Source: Methylobacterium sp. DB0501 | GTDB taxonomy: Bacteria > Pseudomonadota > Alphaproteobacteria > Rhizobiales > Beijerinckiaceae | DNA: 64,000 nt | Assembly: GCF_011043735.1 (NCBI RefSeq) | Contig: NZ_JAAKGV010000016.1 | Location: forward strand, 1 to 64,000 | Reading direction: 5' to 3' | Part shown: positions 16,216-26,726 of the stretch, in pieces | Numbering within the stretch: the first letter of the stretch is position 1 | Layout: each line of letters starts with the position of its first letter | Notes under the pieces: model-generated | What the model saw: only the letters and a program-made list of their open reading frames with translations | Told to the model about the DNA's origin: nothing | The model's database searches: none | Program-made: the position numbers and the translations under genes

Positions 16216-17208
16216 ATGGCGGTACTTGTCACGGGCGGCGCGGGCTACATCGGCAGCCACATGGTGCTGGCCCTGATCGACGCCGGCCATGAGGAGGTCG
16301 TGGTGCTCGACGATCTCTCGACCGGGTTCGACTGGGTGGTGCCGCCGGAAGTCACGCTGGTGCGCGGTGACGTCGCCGACCAGTCCCTCGTCGCCGAGAC
16401 GATCCGCCGGCACAAGATCGACGCCCTGGCGCACTTCGCCGCCAAGATCGTGGTGCCCGATTCGGTCTCGGATCCCCTCGGCTACTACCTCGGCAACACG
16501 GTGAAGTCGCGGGCGCTGATCGAGGCGGCGATCGGTGCCGGCGTGCGCCACGTGATCTTCTCCTCGACCGCGGCGGTCTACGGCGAGCCGGCTGTGGTGC
16601 CGGTGCCCGAGGACCTGACCCCGAACCCGATCAACCCCTACGGCCGCTCGAAGCTGATGACCGAGTGGATGCTGGAGGACGCCGCCCGCGCCCACGGCAT
16701 CAGCTACGTCGTCCTGCGCTACTTCAACGTGGCCGGCGCCGACCCGCGCGGGCGCTCGGGCCAGTCGAGCCCGAACGCCACCCACCTGATCAAGGTCGCC
16801 ACGCAGGCCGCCCTGGGCAAGCGCGGCCAGCTCGAGGTGTTCGGCACCGACTACCCGACGCCGGACGGCTCGTGCCTGCGCGACTACATCCAGGTCTCCG
16901 ACCTCGCGGCCGCCCACCTCGTGGCGCTCAACCACCTGCGCGGCGGAGGCGAGAGCCTGACGCTCAATTGCGGCTACGGCCGCGGCTACTCGGTGCTGGA
17001 GGTGATCGACGTGGTGAAGTCGGTCTCCGGCGTCGATTTCCCGGTCAAGCTGTCGCCGCGCCGGCCCGGCGACCCGTCGCGGATCGTCGCCGGGGCGGAC
17101 CGGATCCGGACCGAGCTGGGCTGGGCGCCGCAGCACGACGACCTGCGCGAGATCGTCACCCAGGCGCTCGCCTGGGAAGAGGCGCTCGGCCGGCGCAACC
17201 GGGTCTGA
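16216..17208 (+). CDS. galE: UDP-glucose 4-epimerase
   Basis: Interconverts UDP-glucose and UDP-galactose. The 330-residue extended SDR protein shows the NAD-binding Rossmann motif TGGAGYIGSH near the start, the active-site SSTAAVYG serine/threonine and the YxxxK pair in NPYGRSKLM, then FNVAGADPRGRSGQ and the substrate-binding CLRDYIQVSDLA. Start ATG 16216 has GGGAG eight bases upstream. It is divergent from galU, making a compact UDP-sugar locus, and sits two bases before the lytic transglycosylase gene. Confidence 0.93.
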   Translation: MAVLVTGGAGYIGSHMVLALIDAGHEEVVVLDDLSTGFDWVVPPEVTLVRGDVADQSLVAETIRRHKIDALAHFAAKIVVPDSVSDPLGYYLGNTVKSRALIEAAIGAGVRHVIFSSTAAVYGEPAVVPVPEDLTPNPINPYGRSKLMTEWMLEDAARAHGISYVVLRYFNVAGADPRGRSGQSSPNATHLIKVATQAALGKRGQLEVFGTDYPTPDGSCLRDYIQVSDLAAAHLVALNHLRGGGESLTLNCGYGRGYSVLEVIDVVKSVSGVDFPVKLSPRRPGDPSRIVAGADRIRTELGWAPQHDDLREIVTQALAWEEALGRRNRV

Positions 17209-17210
17209 CG

Positions 17211-18398
17211 ATGCGCGCGTTTCGCGTGGCGGCCCTGCGGGCCGCTCTCGCGCTCGCCGTCGTGCCGGTTCTCGCCGCCCCGGTCGGGGCAGGCGATTTC
17301 CGGGTCTTCGTCGAGGAGCTGTGGCCGGTCGCGCAAGGACGCGGGGTTTCCCGCGCGACCTTCGACGCGGCGTTCCGGGGCGTGACCCCGGACCCGGCGG
17401 TGCTGGCGCGCCTGCGCCGCCAGGGCGAGTTCGGCCGGCCGGTCTGGGAGTACCTGACCGGGGCGGTCTCGACTGGCCGCATCGCCCGCGGGCGCGCGGA
17501 AGCCGCGCGGCGCGCCGACATCCTGGCGCGGATCGAGGCGGCTTACGGCGTGCCCGGCCCGGTGCTGCTCGCCTTCTGGGGCATCGAATCGGATTTCGGC
17601 GCCAGCGCCGGCACGATGCCGGTGATCCGCGCGCTCGCCACCCTGGCCGAGGCGCGCCATCGCGGCGAACTCTTTCGCGACGAATTGCTGGCGGCGCTCG
17701 AGATCCTGGAGCACCACGACGTCGCGCCCGAGCGCATGCGCGGCTCCTGGGCCGGCGCGATGGGTCAGACGCAGTTCCTGCCCTCGGCCTACCTGCGGGC
17801 GGCGGTCGATTTCGACGGCGACGGCCGGCGCGACATCTGGGATTCGGCGCCGGACGCGCTCGCCTCGATCGCGAGCTTCCTCGCCCAGGCCGGCTGGCGG
17901 CGCGAGCTGCCCTGGGGCGTCGCCGTCACCCTGCCGGCGGGGTTCGACCTCGCGCGCTACCGCGGCCCGTTCGCCGATTTCGCCCGGCGCGGGGTGCGGG
18001 CGATCGACGGCGCGGCCCTGCCGGAGACCGGCGAGGCGAGCCTGTTCCTGCCCGGCGGCGCCGGGGGGCCGGCCTTCCTGATCACGGCGAATTTCGAGGC
18101 GATCCGGGCCTACAACACCTCGGATTCCTACGCGCTGGCCGTGGGCCACTTCTCCGACCGGATCGCCGGCGGGCCGGCGCTCGCCGCCCCCTGGCCGACC
18201 GGCCCGCGCCTCGACCAGGCCGGGCTCGCCGCGCTCCAGCGCGGGCTCTCGGCAGGAGCGTTCTACGACGGCCCGTTCGACGGGCGCGCCGGCCCGAAAT
18301 TGCGCGAGGCGGTGCGGCGCTACCAGATCGCCGCCGGGTTGCCGGCCGACGGCTACGCCACGCCCGCCCTGCTGGAACACCTGCGCGGGGCGCGCTGA
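17211..18398 (+). CDS. lytic murein transglycosylase (MltB/SLT_2 type)
   Basis: Periplasmic enzyme cleaving the glycan strand of peptidoglycan. The 395-residue protein has a signal peptide (AALALAVVPVLAAPVGAG). The catalytic domain carries the glutamate at about residue 126 in FWGIESDFGASAG, followed by the MltB-type GSWAGAMGQTQFLPS and VDFDGDGRRDIWDS motifs. A C-terminal peptidoglycan-binding domain (LQRGLSAGAFYDGPFDGRAG ... RRYQIAAGLPADG) completes it. It starts two bases after galE stops and is probably in the same transcript. Confidence 0.92.
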   Translation: MRAFRVAALRAALALAVVPVLAAPVGAGDFRVFVEELWPVAQGRGVSRATFDAAFRGVTPDPAVLARLRRQGEFGRPVWEYLTGAVSTGRIARGRAEAARRADILARIEAAYGVPGPVLLAFWGIESDFGASAGTMPVIRALATLAEARHRGELFRDELLAALEILEHHDVAPERMRGSWAGAMGQTQFLPSAYLRAAVDFDGDGRRDIWDSAPDALASIASFLAQAGWRRELPWGVAVTLPAGFDLARYRGPFADFARRGVRAIDGAALPETGEASLFLPGGAGGPAFLITANFEAIRAYNTSDSYALAVGHFSDRIAGGPALAAPWPTGPRLDQAGLAALQRGLSAGAFYDGPFDGRAGPKLREAVRRYQIAAGLPADGYATPALLEHLRGAR

Positions 18399-18463
18399 CG
18401 GGTGGACAGGAGGGGCCGTCCGCGGCCAGGATCGGCCGGCCTCGCGAGGAGAGACGAAGAACC

Positions 18464-19261
18464 ATGGCTCACGCACTGGGCGCGCCGACGAGCGAGCGAA
18501 TCCCGAGCGGCCTCAACCAGCCCGACCTCGCCGGCCCCGAGGTGCGCCAGGCCAAGGAGGAGCTCGCCGCCTGCTTCCGCATGGCGGCGCGGCTCGGGCT
18601 GGAAGAGGGCATCTGCAACCACTTCTCGGCGATGGTGCCGGGCTACGACGACCTCTTCCTCGTCAACCCCTACGGCTACGCCTTCGCCGAACTCACGGCC
18701 TCGAAGCTGCTGGTCTGCGACCTCCACGGCAACGTCGTCTCGGGCGAGGGCCAGCCGGAGGCCACCGCCTTCTACATCCATGCTCGCCTGCACGCCCGCA
18801 TCCCGCGGGCGCGGGTGGCGTTCCACACCCACATGCCCTACGCCACCGCCCTGTCGATGACCGAGGGCGATCCCCTGATCTTCGCCGGGCAGACGTCGCT
18901 GAAGTTCTACGGCCGCACCGCCTTCGACCGGAACTACAATGGCCTCGCCCTCGACGCGCGCGAAGGCGACCGCATCGCCGACAGCGTCGGCGAGGCCGAC
19001 ATCGTGTTCATGAAGAACCACGGCGTCATGGTGCTGGGGCCGACCATCGCCGAGGCCTGGGACGACCTCTACTACCTGGAGCGCGCGGCCGAGGTGCAGG
19101 TGCTCGCCCTCTCGACCGGCCGTCCGGTCCTGCCGGTCGATCCCGCCATCGCCGAGGCCGCCTACCGCCAGATGCGCGAGGGCGATCCGGAATCCGCCCG
19201 CCTCCACCTCGCGGCGATCCGCCGGCGGCTCGACCGGGAGGAGCCGGACTACGCTGAGTGA
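18464..19261 (+). CDS. class II aldolase/adducin family protein
   Basis: 265-residue zinc-dependent aldolase-type protein. Visible metal ligands are the histidines of AFHTHMPYATALS and of MKNHGVMVLG. The N-terminal region ARLGLEEGICNHFSAMVPG is the family signature for binding the substrate carbonyl/phosphate. The substrate is unknown; members act on sugar phosphates or hydroxy-keto acids, and some act as decarboxylases. ATG 18464 is preceded by GAGGAGAG. It is monocistronic or the tail of the galE-transglycosylase transcript and converges on the next gene. Confidence 0.85.
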   Translation: MAHALGAPTSERIPSGLNQPDLAGPEVRQAKEELAACFRMAARLGLEEGICNHFSAMVPGYDDLFLVNPYGYAFAELTASKLLVCDLHGNVVSGEGQPEATAFYIHARLHARIPRARVAFHTHMPYATALSMTEGDPLIFAGQTSLKFYGRTAFDRNYNGLALDAREGDRIADSVGEADIVFMKNHGVMVLGPTIAEAWDDLYYLERAAEVQVLALSTGRPVLPVDPAIAEAAYRQMREGDPESARLHLAAIRRRLDREEPDYAE

Positions 19262-19264
19262 GCG

Positions 19265-19681
19265 CTACGGCGGCCCCGGCAGCCGGGCCAGCCACAGGGC
19301 CACGAGCGCCAGCACGAAGGCGCTCGCGAGATGCAGCGCCACCTGCCACCACGCCGCGCTGCCGGCGACCAGCGCCAGGTCGCAGGCCGGAACGGCGAGG
19401 CTCGCCGCGAGGACGATCGCGACGGCGCGACGGGTCGAGAACACCGCAAGTCCGGCGAGGGTGAGCGCAAGACCGGCGTCGCGGGCGCCGATGGCGCGCA
19501 GGGCAATCCGGCCGGCCCCCTCCGGCTCGGGAATGCCGTAGATCAGGGCACCGGCCCCGGGTGCGGCCAGGAACAGGGCGCCGAGGACGAGGAACACCAG
19601 TGCCAGGGCGAGCACCGCCCAGACGCTCAGGTCCGCGGGGGTCAGGCGTGCGCCGCCGGGGTCGGGATCGGGCCGGTCCAT
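19265..19681 (-). CDS. DUF4267-like small membrane protein
   Basis: 138-residue integral membrane protein with four hydrophobic helices, including VWAVLALALVFLVLGALFL and VALHLASAFVLALVALWLA. The segment IPEPEGAGRIALRAIGARDAGLA fits the short conserved motif of DUF4267-type proteins, whose function is unknown. I use the ATG at 19681 (MDRPDPDPGG); a GTG at 19729 would add 16 residues. It converges with the aldolase gene, with three bases between the stops. Confidence 0.65.
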   Translation of the reverse strand: MDRPDPDPGGARLTPADLSVWAVLALALVFLVLGALFLAAPGAGALIYGIPEPEGAGRIALRAIGARDAGLALTLAGLAVFSTRRAVAIVLAASLAVPACDLALVAGSAAWWQVALHLASAFVLALVALWLARLPGPP

Positions 19682-19804
19682 CGCACCGGCATGCCCGATC
19701 CGGCGGGCGGGCGCCTTCACCTGGAGCACGTCCGGACGCTACCCGGTGAGACGCGCGGGCACAGGATCCCGCGCCCTCGTCCCCGGATCCGAACGACCGA
19801 AGCA

Positions 19805-20528
<724 letters not shown>

Positions 20529-20548
<20 letters not shown>

Positions 20549-22334
20549 TGACCACCTCCCTGTGGCTGCGGATCTCCGAGGGCTTGCCGGCGGCGAGCAC
20601 CCGGCCGAGATTGAGCACCGTGACCTCGTCGCAGATCGCGAAGATCAGGTCGGCATGGTGCTCGACGAGGAGCACGCCGATCCCCGCATCCGCCACCGCC
20701 CGGATCAGCCCGCCGAGGCGCTGGATCTCGGCGGCCGAGAGGCCGGCCGCCGGCTCGTCGAGGAGCAGGAAGGCCGGGCGCAGCATCAAGGCGCGGGCGA
20801 TCTCGAGGAAGCGCAATTCGCTGTGCTGGAGCCGCCCGGCCCGGACCTCGTCGAGCCCGTCGAGCCCGACCGCCCGGAGCGCGAGGCGGGCCGAGTCGCG
20901 CAAGGCCCGCTCGTCCTCGCGGTGGCGCGGGAGCGACAGGAGCGATTCCGCCAGGGTGGCGCGCCCCGCGACGCTGCCGCCGAGCATCACGTTCTCGATC
21001 ACGGTCGCCTCGGCCACGATCCGCGGGGTCTGGAAGGTGCGGGCGATGCGCAGACGCGCGCGGGCCTCCCGCGCCTCGGCGAGAAGCGAGCGGGCGCCCA
21101 AGGTCACCCGCCCCTCCTGCGGCCGGTAATAGCCCGAGATGACGTTCAGCGTCGTGGTCTTGCCCGACCCGTTGGGGCCGATCAGCCCGTGGACGCTCCC
21201 CGGGCGCAAGGCCAGGTCGAGCCCGTCGATCGCCTTCACGGCGCCGAAGCTCAGGCGCACGCCTGCGAGCGTGATCGGCGCCGAGCGCGTCGCGCTCGCG
21301 GCGAGGTCCTGGAGCGCGGTCTGGCGCGGGGCGATGCTGCGCTCGGCCGGCAGCGGGCGGTTCTTGCCCCGGTCGAGGAGGTCGGCGATGCCGCCCGGCA
21401 GCACCAGCACGATGACGAGGAGCAGGAAGGCGTAGAGGAAGGTCGACCACGCCGCCAGCGGAGCCGCCACCTCCGGCAGGATGGTGAGGACGATCGTGCC
21501 GATCAGCGGCCCCAGCACCGAGCCGCGCCCGCCGATCAGCACGGCGATGAAGAACAGGAGCGAGAGGTCGAAGGTGAAGGCGTCCGGCGTGATGTAGGTC
21601 TGGAGCGAGGCGAAGAGGCCGCCGGCGATGGCGGCGACGCAGCCGGCGAACAGGAACACCGCGACGAGGAGCCTCGGCTTGGCGATGCCGACCGCCTCCG
21701 CCGCCACTTCCGCGTCGCGGACCGCCACCAGCGCCCGGCCCCAGCGGCTCGCCGCAACGTTCAGCGTCATCCAGGTGCACAAGGCGGCGCCCGCGAGGCA
21801 CAGGCCGTAGAAGCCGAGGCGCGAGTCGAAGGGGGCGGGCATCTCCGGCCCGGCGATGCCGATGCCGCCGCCGGTCACGTCCTGCCAGGCGAGCGCGATC
21901 TGCGTGACGATGGTGGCAAAGCCCAACGTCGTCATGGCGAAGTAGAAGGTGCGCAGGCGCAGGGCCGGCAGCCCGACCACCACCCCGACGAGAGCCCCGA
22001 CGATGCCGGCGCAGGCCAAAGCCGCGAAGGCCGGAAACGCCGGCAGGATCGTGCCGGCGGCGAGCACGCTGGTGGTGTAGGCGCCCACCAGCAGCAGAGC
22101 CACGTAGCCGATGGCGAGCTGCCCGGCGAAGCCGACCACGAGGTCGAGGCCCGAGACCAGGATCCAGTAGATCGCCGCCCGCGTGGCGATCAGCGTCCAG
22201 TAATCGTTGCCCGCGAGCGGCACCGCGAGCGCGAGGCCGAGGATCAGCAGGAAGGGCGCGGCACCGGCGAGCCGCGTGCCGATGCCTGTCCGGGCGGGGC
22301 CGTCGGAGGCGGCAAGCGCGGAAGGAATGCTCAT
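20529..22334 (-). CDS. fused ABC permease-ATPase (LivM-LivG)
   Basis: 601-residue fusion. Residues ~1-330 are a LivM-type permease with about nine or ten helices (GNDYWTLIATRAAIYWILVS, DLVVGFAGQLAIGYVALLL, VLIGGRGSVLGPLIG). A linker (PAERSIAPRQTALQ) leads to a LivG-type ATPase with Walker A GPNGSGKTTTLNVISGYY, FQTPRIVAEATVIENVMLG, signature LQHSELRFLEIARAL (the canonical LSGGQ is degenerate) and Walker B AFLLLDEPAAGL. The ATG at 22334 overlaps the livH stop. Such fusions occur in alphaproteobacteria and force a 1:1 ratio of the two subunits. Confidence 0.92.
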
Positions 22335-23191
22335 ACGCGCCTCGCCTGGGCCGAACCGAGCAGCCCTTGCGGGGCCGCGAGCAGCACGACGATGAACAGG
22401 GTGAAGACCGCCACCGAGGCGAAGATGCCGCCGACGACGAAGTTCGCCGCCTGCTGGAACAGCCCGAGGACGAGGCCGCCGACCAGCGCGCCGCGGTTGT
22501 TGCCCAGGCCCCCGAGCGCCACCGGGATGAAGCCGTAGAAGTTGAGGTGCGGCCCGTTGGCGAAGAAGGCCAGCAGCAACTCGCCGCCGGCATAGCCGGC
22601 GAGCGCCCCGATGCCGCCGGCGAGCGCGTAGCTCATCACCCGCAGGCGCCGCTCGGGGAGGCCGAGGGCGCGGGCGGCGAAGTTGTCCTCCGCCACCGCC
22701 AGGAAGGCGTGACCGATGAGGGTGCGCCGGTAGAGGAGTTCGAGCCCGACGACGACGACGAGGCAGGCCGCCACCGGCAGCCAGAACTTCTCGTCGAGGA
22801 CGGTCTCGCCGAAGCCCCCGAGGAGGCGCGGGAAGGGCTGCGGCTCGGTGCTCCAGCCGATCGCCGTGACCTGCTGGATCATCAGGGCGAGCGCCAGGGT
22901 CGAGAGCACGTAGAGGTGCTGGTCGAGGCTCTTCAGGACCGGACGCACCGCCACGAACTCGGTGACGACGCCGACCAGCGCCCCGCAGGCGATCGTCAGC
23001 AGCAGCCCGAGCGGCCACGGCAGGCCGAGGCGAAGCGTGAACAGCGAGCCGAGCACGCCGCCGAGCATCCCGAGCTGGCCTGCGGTGAAGCTCATCACGC
23101 GCGAGGTCGAGAACATCGTGTTGTAGGTGATGCCGATCAGCGCGTAGATCGCGCCGACGGCGAGGCCCGAGGCCAGGATCGAGGCGAGCAT
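22331..23191 (-). CDS. livH: branched-chain-amino-acid-type ABC permease (LivH)
   Basis: 286-residue inner-membrane permease with about eight helices. The family start MLASILASGLAVGAIYALIG and the loop ERRLRVMSYALAGGIGALAG (the EAA-like coupling segment) are clear. It pairs with the LivM half of the downstream fusion protein, and their genes overlap by four bases. It is second in the operon, 24 bases after the binding-protein gene. Confidence 0.92.
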   Translation of the reverse strand: MLASILASGLAVGAIYALIGITYNTMFSTSRVMSFTAGQLGMLGGVLGSLFTLRLGLPWPLGLLLTIACGALVGVVTEFVAVRPVLKSLDQHLYVLSTLALALMIQQVTAIGWSTEPQPFPRLLGGFGETVLDEKFWLPVAACLVVVVGLELLYRRTLIGHAFLAVAEDNFAARALGLPERRLRVMSYALAGGIGALAGYAGGELLLAFFANGPHLNFYGFIPVALGGLGNNRGALVGGLVLGLFQQAANFVVGGIFASVAVFTLFIVVLLAAPQGLLGSAQARRV

Positions 23192-23215
23192 GGCGGCGCT
23201 CCCCGGATCGTCGCC

Positions 23216-24412
23216 TCAAGAATAGCCGGGGGCGAGCCGGAAGCTGCCGTCGCGGCCGGAATTGGCCGCCGACATCACCACCTCCTCGGTCGGGTAGCCG
23301 TTGTGCTCCTTCGGTGTGTAGGTGTAGTCGCCGAAGATGCCTGGATACTTGGTCAGTCCGTTCCAGTGCTTGACGATCGCGTCGGGCGCGCTCGATCCCG
23401 TCTCCTCCACCGCCTTGGCGATCAGGGTCACGGCGTCGTAGCCGGCCGCCACCCACCACAGCAGGGTGTCGGAGAGCGCGACCTTGCCCTTGAGCCGCGC
23501 CACGAAATCCTCGCTGCGGGGCGTGAGCTTGCCGGCCTCGTCGTAGGAGCAGCTGCGGTAGCCGACCGCGTAGACCTTCTCCCAGTTCGCCGGCTTCTCC
23601 AGGAGCCCGCCGATCTCGCCCGAGGCCATCGAGGGGTGGCCGACGAAGGGCACGTCCCAGCCCATCCGGGCGCGGGTGTTGAACAGGCGGGCATCCATGC
23701 CGGTCGACACGCTCCAGACCACGATCACCTCGGCACCGGCATTGCGGGCGCGCAGCAGATCGGGGGTCATGTCGGGCTGGGTCGAATCGATGTTGCCGAG
23801 ATAGACCACCTCGGCGCCGTCCTGCTTGAACGCCGCGGCGGACGCCTTGGCGGCGGTGACGCCGTAGCCGGTCGTGTCGCCGATCACCGCGACACGCTTC
23901 ACCTTCAAGACCTTGAGGCAGTAATTGCGCACCGCGTCGTCCCACTGGGTGTTGGACGGGGCAATGCGGAAGGCGTTGGGATACTTCGCCGGATCGATCA
24001 GGGTGTCGATCACGCAGGGGTGGATGTTCGGCATCCTGGCCCGCGCCATGATCGGCGTCGTCGCCAGGGCCTCGCCGGAATTGGTCGGACCCCAGATGGC
24101 GTGGACCTTGGCCTGGCTGATCATCTCCTGCACGGCGTTGACCGCCTTGGTCGGATCGCCCTGCGAATCGCGGGTGACGAGGTCGATCTTGCGGCCCTTG
24201 GCCCCGCCGGCGCCGTTGATCGCCTCGACGGCGAAGACCACGCCGCGGTTGAACCCGACCGTCGGGGCCGAGCTCGGGCCGGTCATCGCCGCGAGCCAGC
24301 CGATGCGCAGGGGCTCGCCCTGCGCCAGCGCCGGCCGGGGAAAGCCGAGGGCCGCCGCCCCCGCGAGGCCGGCAGCATTCATCACGAGCGCACGACGGTT
24401 CGTCGTCACCAT
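23216..24412 (-). CDS. ABC transporter periplasmic binding protein (LivJ/K type)
   Basis: 398-residue type I periplasmic binding protein that delivers ligand to the LivH/M permease. The N-terminus has a signal with twin arginines (TNRRALVMNAAGLAGAAAL) and ends ALA-Q. The mature part begins EPLRIGWLAAMTGPSSAPT and contains IHPCVIDTLIDPAKYPNAFR, VAVIGDTTGYGVTAAKASAA and the late motif GLTKYPGIFGDYTYTPKEHN. The ligand cannot be read from sequence; the neighbouring enolase-superfamily and acyl-CoA genes suggest an acid such as a hydroxy or aromatic acid rather than an amino acid. The ATG at 24412 has a strong GGGAGGAGG site. Confidence 0.9.
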   Translation of the reverse strand: MVTTNRRALVMNAAGLAGAAALGFPRPALAQGEPLRIGWLAAMTGPSSAPTVGFNRGVVFAVEAINGAGGAKGRKIDLVTRDSQGDPTKAVNAVQEMISQAKVHAIWGPTNSGEALATTPIMARARMPNIHPCVIDTLIDPAKYPNAFRIAPSNTQWDDAVRNYCLKVLKVKRVAVIGDTTGYGVTAAKASAAAFKQDGAEVVYLGNIDSTQPDMTPDLLRARNAGAEVIVVWSVSTGMDARLFNTRARMGWDVPFVGHPSMASGEIGGLLEKPANWEKVYAVGYRSCSYDEAGKLTPRSEDFVARLKGKVALSDTLLWWVAAGYDAVTLIAKAVEETGSSAPDAIVKHWNGLTKYPGIFGDYTYTPKEHNGYPTEEVVMSAANSGRDGSFRLAPGYS

Positions 24413-24451
24413 GGCGTCCTCCTCCCGTTGTCGCTTCGGCCGGCGCGTTCT

Positions 24452-25540
24452 TTAGGCGCCTTGCCGCTCCAGGTGCCGGATCCGGTCCTCGTCGAAGGTG
24501 AACCCGAAGCCTGGCCGCTCCGGCACGATGGCGGATCCGTCGGCGAAGTCCAGTCTCTCGCAATACAGGTCGGAGAACCACGGCATGTATTCGAGTGAAT
24601 GCGCGTTCGCCAGCGCGCCGAGGACGCTCAGGCTCTGCTCCGGGAACAGGTGGCTCGAGACCGGCAGGTCGTGCGCCTCGGCGAGATGGCCGACCCGCAT
24701 GAACTCGGTGACGCCGCCGACCCGCTGCAGGTCCGGCATCAGGATGTCGGCCGAGCGCAGCTCGATCATCCGGCGGAAGCCGTAGCGGGTGTAGTCGGTC
24801 TCGCCGCTGGCGATCGGCGTGTCGAGGGCGGCGGCGACGCGGGCGAGGCCCTCGACGTCCCAGGCCGGCAGCGGCTCCTCGAACCAGGTGAGATCGAATT
24901 CCTCCAGCCGCCGCCCGAGGCGGATGGCGTCGTTCTCGGTCAGCCCCTGGTTGGCGTCGGCCATCAGGCGGACCTTCGGGCCGATCGCCGCGCGGACCGC
25001 CCGCACCCGGTCGACGTTCCAGTCGGGGTCGCCGGCCGAGAGGCGCATCTTCATCATCCGGAAGCCCGCCGCCTTGAAGCGCGCGGCTTCCGCGACCAGC
25101 TCGTCGGTCGAGCGGTCGAGCCACAGCCCGCCGGAATGGTAGGCCGGGACGTGGGCACTCGCCCCGCCGAGCATCCGGTAGAGCGGCAGCCCGGCGCGCT
25201 TGCCCGCGAGGTCCCACAGCGCGCCGTCGAGGGCCGAGATGCCCATGACCGGCATCCCCTTGTGGCCCATGAAGTTCACGTCGCGCCAGGCCCGCGACCA
25301 GAAGCCGGCGATGTGGCCGGCATCCTGGCCGATCACCAGGTCGGCCATCTCGTCGATCAGGCTGCGCAGCACCTTGGTGCGGCGGTCGTTCAACGTGAAC
25401 ACGATGTTTTCGCCCGTCAGCCCCTCGGCACGGACCGTGACCAGGATGCAGCCGAACGCATGCAATTGCCCGAGCGCCGAGCCGATCGGCCGCTCGGGGC
25501 GCAAGAGGATGGGGCGCGTCTCGACGCGGTCGACCTTCAT
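24452..25540 (-). CDS. enolase-superfamily dehydratase/racemase (mandelate racemase type) 1
   Basis: 362-residue acid-sugar or hydroxy-acid dehydratase/racemase. The capping domain is N-terminal. In the barrel the catalytic base region is FRMMKMRLSAGD, the metal ligands lie in VRLMADANQG, LTWFEEPLPA and IASGETDYTR, and the His of PVSSHLFPEQ would be the partner of the His-Asp dyad. Thus it resembles the mandelate racemase subgroup. ATG 25540 follows a good GGAGAC site. It sits between the liv importer and a second enolase-superfamily gene, suggesting successive or alternative steps on the imported acid. The exact substrate is unknown. Confidence 0.88.
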   Translation of the reverse strand: MKVDRVETRPILLRPERPIGSALGQLHAFGCILVTVRAEGLTGENIVFTLNDRRTKVLRSLIDEMADLVIGQDAGHIAGFWSRAWRDVNFMGHKGMPVMGISALDGALWDLAGKRAGLPLYRMLGGASAHVPAYHSGGLWLDRSTDELVAEAARFKAAGFRMMKMRLSAGDPDWNVDRVRAVRAAIGPKVRLMADANQGLTENDAIRLGRRLEEFDLTWFEEPLPAWDVEGLARVAAALDTPIASGETDYTRYGFRRMIELRSADILMPDLQRVGGVTEFMRVGHLAEAHDLPVSSHLFPEQSLSVLGALANAHSLEYMPWFSDLYCERLDFADGSAIVPERPGFGFTFDEDRIRHLERQGA

Positions 25541-25554
25541 GGCGTCTCCTCCCT

Positions 25555-26667
25555 TTATGCCGTGCGGACGATGTCGCCGACCCGGTAGCGGTCGAGCACG
25601 CTCAGGTCCGGGTCGCAGCCGAGGCCGGGGCCGGGGGGCAGCCGCACGTGGCCGTTCTCGGCCCGGACCCAAGGATCGAACGGGTTCGCCTCCATGTCGA
25701 GCCACAGCACCTCGACCAGCGGGTCTTCGACGCGCGCCGCGATGACGTGCAGGGAGGCGATGAAGCCGGGGCCGAAATAGGGGCTGTGGGGGGCGGGCCT
25801 GATCCCGTGCGCCTCGCAGAGCGTGATCACCCGCAGCATCTCGCCGATGCCGCCGACCTTGGTCACGCTCGGCTGCGCGACGTCGATCGCCCCGGCCTCG
25901 ATCAGCGCCTTGAAGCCGAACAGCCCGGCGGTGTTCTCGCCGGCGGCGATCGGGATCCCGCGGGCCCGGACCTGCGCGAGACCATGCACGTCCTCCGGCG
26001 GCCAGACCGGCTCCTCGAACCAGAGGAGGCCGTGGGGCGCGAAGGCATCCGCCATCTTCAGCGCCGCCGGCACGCTCCAGGCGCAGTTGACGTCGACCAT
26101 CAGGGCGGCACCAAACGCCCGCGTCACCTCGGCCGCCGCCGCGACCGCCTCTTCGGTGACCTCGTGCAGCTTGATGTGGCGGTAGCCGGCGGCACAGGCC
26201 GCCTCGACGTTGCGGCGCACCAGCGCCGGCTCGTGGTAGGCCAGCAGCGAGGCATAGGCCGGCAGCCGCTCGCGCAGGTCGCCGCCCAGGAGGCGCGCCA
26301 CCGGCTGCCCCGCCCGCTTGCCGGCAAGGTCCCACAGGGCCGTCTCCAGCCCCGAGAAGGCGAAGACGAACGGGCCGTTGCGGCCGAGCAGATGCGTGGC
26401 GTGGAGCACGCTGCGCGTCAGCGCCGCGATGTCGCCCGACGAGCGCCCGAGGACGAGGGGCGCGACGATCCCGTCGAGGGCGGCCCGCGTCGCCGCAATG
26501 CCGGCATGCCCGAAGGCCTCGCCCCAGCCGACCAGCCCCTCGTCGGTCTCGACCCGCACCAGCAGGATGTCGAGATGGGTCCAGGCCTTGCCGGCGAAGC
26601 GGGCCGGCGGACCGCCCATGTCGAAGGGGAGCGAGACGATCTGGGACTGGATGTCGACGATCTTCAA
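25555..26667 (-). CDS. enolase-superfamily dehydratase/racemase 2
   Basis: 370-residue paralogue of its neighbour, clearly diverged. The general base motif is GYRHIKLHEVTEE (K-x-H rather than K-x-K/R), metal ligands are in ALMVDVNCAWS, LLWFEEPVWPPED and IAAGENTAG, and the C-terminal His is in RPAPHSPYFGPG. The different base motif implies a different substrate or stereochemistry. The start is a TTG at 26667, supported by a perfect GGAGGAACGA ribosome site and the family-like start LKIVDIQSQIVSLPF. It is probably co-transcribed with the genes to its left. Confidence 0.88.
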   Translation of the reverse strand: MKIVDIQSQIVSLPFDMGGPPARFAGKAWTHLDILLVRVETDEGLVGWGEAFGHAGIAATRAALDGIVAPLVLGRSSGDIAALTRSVLHATHLLGRNGPFVFAFSGLETALWDLAGKRAGQPVARLLGGDLRERLPAYASLLAYHEPALVRRNVEAACAAGYRHIKLHEVTEEAVAAAAEVTRAFGAALMVDVNCAWSVPAALKMADAFAPHGLLWFEEPVWPPEDVHGLAQVRARGIPIAAGENTAGLFGFKALIEAGAIDVAQPSVTKVGGIGEMLRVITLCEAHGIRPAPHSPYFGPGFIASLHVIAARVEDPLVEVLWLDMEANPFDPWVRAENGHVRLPPGPGLGCDPDLSVLDRYRVGDIVRTA

Positions 26668-26726
26668 TCGTTCCTCCGAAGGTGATGTTCTCTGTGATCG
26701 ACACGACCGAACTGCCGCCCTTCGCG

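Noticed and set aside
22335..25217. Upstream extension of the LivM-LivG frame through livH and the binding-protein gene
   Set aside because: Only the part after the ATG at 22334 is coding; the extension overlaps three well-supported genes and has no family features.
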